Assembly (NCBI RefSeq): GCF_003610995.1
Contig: NZ_CP032543.1
Span: 7,006,001-7,070,000 of the forward strand
Source: Streptomyces griseus subsp. griseus
GTDB taxonomy: Bacteria > Actinomycetota > Actinomycetes > Streptomycetales > Streptomycetaceae
Direction of reading: 5' to 3'
Length of the DNA stretch: 64,000 nt
Shown here: positions 59,802 through 64,000 of the stretch, one piece after another
Numbering within the stretch: position 1 is the stretch's first letter
How the letters are laid out: each line of letters begins with the position of its first letter
Position numbers and translations under genes: made by a program
Notes under the pieces: generated by a model
Seen by the model: only the letters and a program-made list of their open reading frames with translations
The model's database searches: none
Told to the model about the DNA's origin: nothing

Positions 59802-62800
59802 GTGATCAGCAGACGACGACTGCTCAGCACCACCGCCACCGCCGTGGGAACGTCCCTCATCGCCGGAGCCATGCCGGCCGCCGCCGCCCCGGCGACGAAC
59901 GCCGCTCCGGGCGGCAAGGCGCTCCGGGTGGGCCGCCCCACGGCCGAGTACGTACGGCAGCCCCTGGGCCTCGGCCCCGACCGCCCCCGGCTCAGCTGGC
60001 CGCTGGCGGCCACCGGCACCGGCCGGACGCAGAGCGCCTACCAGGTACGCGTCGCCCTCAGCGAGCGGGCGCTGGAGAAGCCCGACGTGTGGGACAGCGG
60101 CAAGGTCGTCTCCGGGCAGTCGGTCCACGTGACCTACGGCGGGCCCGCGCTGCGCTCCCGTACCCGCTACTACTGGTCCGTCCGGGTCTGGGACGGTCAG
60201 GGCAAGGTGTCCGCCTGGTCCGCGCCCACCTGGTGGGAGACCGGCCTCACGGCCTCGTCGGACTGGTCGGCCCGCTGGGTCGGCGCCCCGGCCGCCCTCG
60301 TCGGCGCGCCCGCACTCGACGAGGCCTCCTGGATCTGGTTCCCCGAGGGCGATCCGGCCGGCAGCGCCCCCGCCGCGACGCGCTGGTTCCGCGGTGCCTT
60401 CGACGTCCCGGAAGGCGTGACCCGGGCCCGGCTGGTGCTCACCGCCGACGACGGCTACACCGCCCACCTGGACGGCACCGAGATCGCCTCGGCCGCCGCC
60501 GACCACGCCGCCGACGCCTGGCGCCGCCCCTCACTCATCGATGTGACACAGGAGTTGGGCCCCGGCCGCCATGTCCTCGCGGTCTCCGCGACCAACGGGG
60601 TGGAGGGCCCGGCCGGACTCCTCGGACTCCTGGAGCTGACCACCGCCGACGGCGTACGCGCCATCGCCACCGGGGAGGGCTGGAAGGCGGTGGACGAGGA
60701 ACCGGCGGGCGACTGGAGGGCGTTGGCGTACGACGACGGCTCCTGGCCCGCCGCGAAGGTCCTCGCGCCGTGGGGCGGCGGCCCCTGGGGCAAGGTCTCC
60801 GTCGTGCACGCCCCCGTGGCACAGCTGCGCCACGAGTTCCGGCTGCGGAGCACCCCGGTCGCCCGGGCCCGCCTGTACTCCACGGCGCTCGGCGTGTACG
60901 AGGCGCACCTCAACGGCAAGAAGGTCGGCACGGACGTGCTCGCGCCCGGCTGGACCGACTACGACAAGCGTATCCAGTACCAGAGTTACGACGTCACCGC
61001 GCTGCTGAAGCCGGGTGCCAACGCCCTCGGGGTGGAGCTCGCGGCGGGCTGGTACGCGGGCAACGTCGGCATGTTCGGCCCGCACCAGTACGGCGAACGC
61101 CCGTCCTTCATCGGCCAGTTGGAGGTCACCTACCGGGACGGATCGACCGAGCGGGTGCTCTCCGGGACGGACTGGCGGGCCGCCACCGGGCCCATCACCC
61201 TGGCCGACCTCCTCACCGGGGAGGACCACGACGCCCGCCTGGAGACGGACGGCTGGCTGCGCGCCGGATTCGACGACCGGGCGTGGGCGCGGGCCGAGGA
61301 ACCGGAGAAGGCGGTCACCGCCGAGCTGGTCGCGGCCGTCGACGCGCCCTCCCGCGTCGTCTCCGAGATCAAGGCCCGCGCGGTCACCGAACCGAAGCCC
61401 GGCGTCCACGTCTTCGACCTCGGACAGAACATGGTCGGGGCCGTCCGGCTCCGTGTCTCCGGCCGCGCCGGAACCACCGTACGCCTGCGCCACGCCGAGG
61501 TCCTGAACCCCGATGGCACGATCTACACCGCCAACCTCCGCTCCGCCGCCGCGACCGACCACTACACCCTCAAGGGCGGCGGCCGGGAGACCTTTGAGCC
61601 GCGCTTCACCTTTCACGGCTTCCGGTACGTCGAGGTGACCGGCTATCCGGGACGGCCGCCCCGCGACGCCGTCGTCGGGCGCGTCATCCACACCGACGCA
61701 CCCTTCACCATGGAGTTCGAGACGAACGTCCCCCTGCTCAACCAGCTGCACAGCAACATCACGTGGGGCCAGCGCGGCAACTTCCTCTCCGTCCCCACCG
61801 ACACCCCCGCCCGCGACGAACGCCTCGGCTGGACCGGCGACATCAACGTCTTCGCGCCCACCGCCGCCTATGTGATGGAGTCGGGGCGCTTCCTCTCCAA
61901 GTGGCTCCGGGACCTCCAGGACGACCAGACCCCCGACGGCGCCTTCACCGATGTCGCCCCGCAGGTCGGCGGTCTCGGCGCGGGATCGGCCGGCTGGGGC
62001 GACGCCGGAGTCACCGTGCCGTGGGCGCTCCACCAGGCGTACGGGGACACCCGCGTACTGGAGCGGGCCTGGCCCTCGATGCTCAGGTGGCTGGAGTATC
62101 TCGACGCCCACAGCACCGGGCGGCTGCGGCCCGCCACCGGTTACGGCGACTGGCTCAACATCCAGGACGACACCCCCAAGGATGTCATCGCCACCGCCTA
62201 CTACGCCCACAGCGCCGACCTCGTCGCCCGCATCGCCGACGTGCTGGGCAAGGACCCCGCCCCGTACACCGCCCTGTTCGGCGAGATCCGGGACGCCTTC
62301 CGCGCCGCCTACGTCACCGGCGGCGGCCGGGTGAAGGGCGACACCCAGACGGCGTACGTCCTGGCCCTCTCCATGGACCTGCTGAGCGAACAGGAACGGA
62401 CGACGGCCGCCGACCGGCTCGTCGCCCTCATCGAGGCGAAGGACTGGCACCTGTCCACGGGCTTCCTCGGCACCCCGCGCCTGCTGCCCGTGCTCACGGA
62501 GACCGGGCACACCGATGTGGCCTACCGGCTGCTGCTCCAGCGCACCTTCCCCAGCTGGGGCTACCAGATCGACCGGGGCGCCACGACGATGTGGGAGCGC
62601 TGGGACTCCATCCGGCCGGACGGCAGCTTCCAGGACGCCGGGATGAACTCCTTCAACCACTACGCGTACGGCTCGGTGGGGGAGTGGATGTACGCCCATA
62701 TCGCCGGGATCGCCCCCGCCGCCCCCGGCTTCCGCAAGGTCACCGTGAGGCCCCGGCCGGGCGGTGGGGTCACCCGGGCGCGGGGCGCCTTCCAGACCCG

Positions 62801-63005
62801 GTACGGCACCGTCGTCACCGAGTGGACGGTGGAGCGCGGCCGGTTCCGTCTGGCGGTGAGCCTGCCCGTGAACACCACCGCCGAGGTGTGGGTCCCGGCC
62901 GCGGGCGCCGGGGAGGTCACGCACAGCGGGGCCCGGCATCTGCGCATGGAGGACGGCTGCGCCGTCTTCGCGGTCGGCTCCGGGGACCACCGCTTCACGG
63001 CCTGA
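59802..63005 (+). CDS. Secreted alpha-L-rhamnosidase (GH78)
   Basis: A 1067-residue exported glycosidase. A Tat-type signal (SRRRLLSTTATAVG, cleavage near PAAAAP) is followed by an Ig-like N-domain (about 40-160: YQVRVALSERALEKPDVWDS). A carbohydrate-binding-like insert holds RARLVLTADDGYTAHLDGTE, and a beta-sandwich (ARLYSTALGVYEAHLNGKKV) precedes the (alpha/alpha)6 barrel (about 630-1000). The barrel has PTDTPARDERLGWTGDINVF (catalytic acid region, about 665-685) and WERWDSIRPDGSFQDAGMNSF. It releases L-rhamnose from plant or microbial rhamnosides outside the cell, feeding the adjacent import and catabolic genes. Confidence 0.92.
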   Translation: MISRRRLLSTTATAVGTSLIAGAMPAAAAPATNAAPGGKALRVGRPTAEYVRQPLGLGPDRPRLSWPLAATGTGRTQSAYQVRVALSERALEKPDVWDSGKVVSGQSVHVTYGGPALRSRTRYYWSVRVWDGQGKVSAWSAPTWWETGLTASSDWSARWVGAPAALVGAPALDEASWIWFPEGDPAGSAPAATRWFRGAFDVPEGVTRARLVLTADDGYTAHLDGTEIASAAADHAADAWRRPSLIDVTQELGPGRHVLAVSATNGVEGPAGLLGLLELTTADGVRAIATGEGWKAVDEEPAGDWRALAYDDGSWPAAKVLAPWGGGPWGKVSVVHAPVAQLRHEFRLRSTPVARARLYSTALGVYEAHLNGKKVGTDVLAPGWTDYDKRIQYQSYDVTALLKPGANALGVELAAGWYAGNVGMFGPHQYGERPSFIGQLEVTYRDGSTERVLSGTDWRAATGPITLADLLTGEDHDARLETDGWLRAGFDDRAWARAEEPEKAVTAELVAAVDAPSRVVSEIKARAVTEPKPGVHVFDLGQNMVGAVRLRVSGRAGTTVRLRHAEVLNPDGTIYTANLRSAAATDHYTLKGGGRETFEPRFTFHGFRYVEVTGYPGRPPRDAVVGRVIHTDAPFTMEFETNVPLLNQLHSNITWGQRGNFLSVPTDTPARDERLGWTGDINVFAPTAAYVMESGRFLSKWLRDLQDDQTPDGAFTDVAPQVGGLGAGSAGWGDAGVTVPWALHQAYGDTRVLERAWPSMLRWLEYLDAHSTGRLRPATGYGDWLNIQDDTPKDVIATAYYAHSADLVARIADVLGKDPAPYTALFGEIRDAFRAAYVTGGGRVKGDTQTAYVLALSMDLLSEQERTTAADRLVALIEAKDWHLSTGFLGTPRLLPVLTETGHTDVAYRLLLQRTFPSWGYQIDRGATTMWERWDSIRPDGSFQDAGMNSFNHYAYGSVGEWMYAHIAGIAPAAPGFRKVTVRPRPGGGVTRARGAFQTRYGTVVTEWTVERGRFRLAVSLPVNTTAEVWVPAAGAGEVTHSGARHLRMEDGCAVFAVGSGDHRFTA

Positions 63006-63059
63006 CCTCGCGAGGACGCCGCCGGGCCCGGTGCGTTCCGTACGCCGCCGGGCCCGGTC

Positions 63060-64000
63060 TCACCCTTCGCCGCGCGACCGCCAGAGCAGCCAGATGAAGT
63101 ACGGCGCGCCGATGACCGCCGTGAGCAGGCCCACCGGGATCTGCGCCGGGGCGATGACCGTGCGGCCGACCGTGTCCGAGACGACCACCAGCAGCGCGCC
63201 GAGCAGCGCACTCACCGGGAGCACCCGCGCATGCCGCCGGCCCACCAGGGCCCGGGCCGCGTGCGGGGCGACGAGCCCGACGAAACCGATCACGCCGACC
63301 GCCGCCACGGCCCCGGCGGTCAGCACCACGGCGATGGACAGCAGCCCCAGCCGGGTGGTGCCCAGGCGGATGCCCAGCAGTCGGGGCGTGTCGCCGTCCA
63401 GCCCGATGAGGTCGAGGTCGCGGCGCATCACGGCCAGGACCGGCAGCGCGACGACGAGCGCCACCAGCACCGGGATCAGCTCCGGGAACGTACGCCCGTA
63501 GGTCGAACCGCCCAGCCAGGCCAGCGCCTTCGTCGCGTTGTACGGGTCCGTCAGCACGATCAGCAGGCTCACGAACGCGCCGCCGCCCGCCTGGACCCCG
63601 ATACCGATCAGCACCAGCCGGTTCTGCTCCAGCCCACGGCGTGCGGCCAGACCGAAGACCAGCGCGGCGGCCGCCGCCGCACCCGCCAGTGCGGAACCCC
63701 CGATCAGCCAGAAGCTCGCCAGCGGTACGACGGTGAGGACGGCGACGGCCCCGACCCCCGCCCCGCTGACCACGCCGAGGACACCCGGCTCCGCGAGGGG
63801 GTTGCGCGACACCGCCTGGACGACGGCACCGGCCGCCGCCAGCGCCGCTCCGGCCAGGAGAGCGGCGGCGACCCGGGGGACGCGCGTGTCGAGAACGTAC
63901 GTCGTGAACTGCCCCGCCCGTCCGGCGAGCCAGTTGACCACATCGCCCAGAAGCAGCGTGGCGTCACCGAGGAGCGTCGCCGCCACCACCGCACCGAGCA
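63060..64000 (-). CDS. FecCD-type iron-siderophore ABC permease (5' end outside window)
   Basis: About 313 residues of a BtuC/FecCD-type permease; the frame is open to the window edge, so the N-terminus is missing. Family landmarks: LDTRVPRVAAALLAGAALAAAGAVVQAVSRNPLAEPGVLGVVSGA, here in segments RVPRVAAALLAGAALA and NPLAEPGVLGV. LAWLGGSTYGRTF and the cytosolic coupling motif GFVGLVAPHAARALVG follow, and the protein ends YFIWLLWRSRGEG. It imports ferric siderophores with an ATPase and a binding protein that should lie beyond the window. Upstream context is not visible. Confidence 0.9.
   Translation of the reverse strand, partial: LGAVVAATLLGDATLLLGDVVNWLAGRAGQFTTYVLDTRVPRVAAALLAGAALAAAGAVVQAVSRNPLAEPGVLGVVSGAGVGAVAVLTVVPLASFWLIGGSALAGAAAAAALVFGLAARRGLEQNRLVLIGIGVQAGGGAFVSLLIVLTDPYNATKALAWLGGSTYGRTFPELIPVLVALVVALPVLAVMRRDLDLIGLDGDTPRLLGIRLGTTRLGLLSIAVVLTAGAVAAVGVIGFVGLVAPHAARALVGRRHARVLPVSALLGALLVVVSDTVGRTVIAPAQIPVGLLTAVIGAPYFIWLLWRSRGEG

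Overview
This is a 64 kb piece of a high-GC actinomycete chromosome, almost certainly Streptomyces or a close relative. The support is strong third-position G/C, GTG starts, GTGA/ATGA stop-start overlaps, an AfsR/SARP-type regulator, secreted tripeptidyl-aminopeptidase and rhamnosidase genes, a CbtBA cobalt cassette and an IdeR/DmdR-type iron box.

Layout. (1) 1-4.5 kb: the edge of a probable specialised-metabolite or tryptophan-modifying locus. It holds the end of an SDR, a PLP aminotransferase translationally coupled to a short tryptophan-2,3-dioxygenase-superfamily protein, a winged-helix regulator and an FAD monooxygenase. (2) 4.6-10.4 kb: a VOC protein, a TetR regulator with an SDR behind a duplicated operator, then an iron-box-controlled operon of a CchA-like formyltransferase and a DDAH-like amidinohydrolase, divergent from an amidohydrolase. 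(3) 10.6-22.7 kb: envelope and housekeeping functions. These are a degenerate MraY/WecA-like transferase, a GT2 glycosyltransferase, a membrane PI-PLC, a metallophosphoesterase with a 4'-phosphopantetheinyl transferase, a histidine-phosphatase-fold protein lacking its histidines, a cobalamin riboswitch with cbtB/cbtA, an SDR-TetR pair, a lipoprotein, a TPR protein and a pirin.

(4) 22.7-42.2 kb: an accessory island full of wreckage. It holds two cas-less relic CRISPR loci with exact 61-bp periods, an HNH-nuclease lipoprotein gene with a nonsense codon, an APH-type kinase, an ECF sigma factor coupled to an unknown gene, orphan secreted proteins, a wrecked and an intact IS5-family element, an AfsR-like SARP/NB-ARC/TPR regulator, a GAF-SpoIIE phosphatase with a STAS protein, fragments of an XRE/TPR regulator and of an integrase, a chimeric AlkA-derived ORF, and a broken IS630-type transposase. 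The island looks like repeated insertion and deletion in a former integrative element.

(5) 42.2-49.0 kb: a secreted tripeptidyl aminopeptidase, a decayed flavin-monooxygenase/FMN-reductase cassette, a secreted adenosine deaminase, and a frameshifted NTF2-like gene overlapping an MFS transporter. (6) 49.0-63.0 kb: a complete L-rhamnose regulon. A LacI repressor, a sugar-binding lipoprotein, two permeases and an ATPase lie on the minus strand. Isomerase, aldolase/dehydrogenase fusion, kinase and a secreted alpha-L-rhamnosidase diverge on the plus strand, with two LacI-type operators in the shared promoter region. Extracellular rhamnosides are thus cut, imported, and converted to DHAP and lactate. 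(7) 63.06 kb to the end: a FecCD-type iron-siderophore permease, cut by the window edge.

No tRNA, rRNA or cas gene was recognised.
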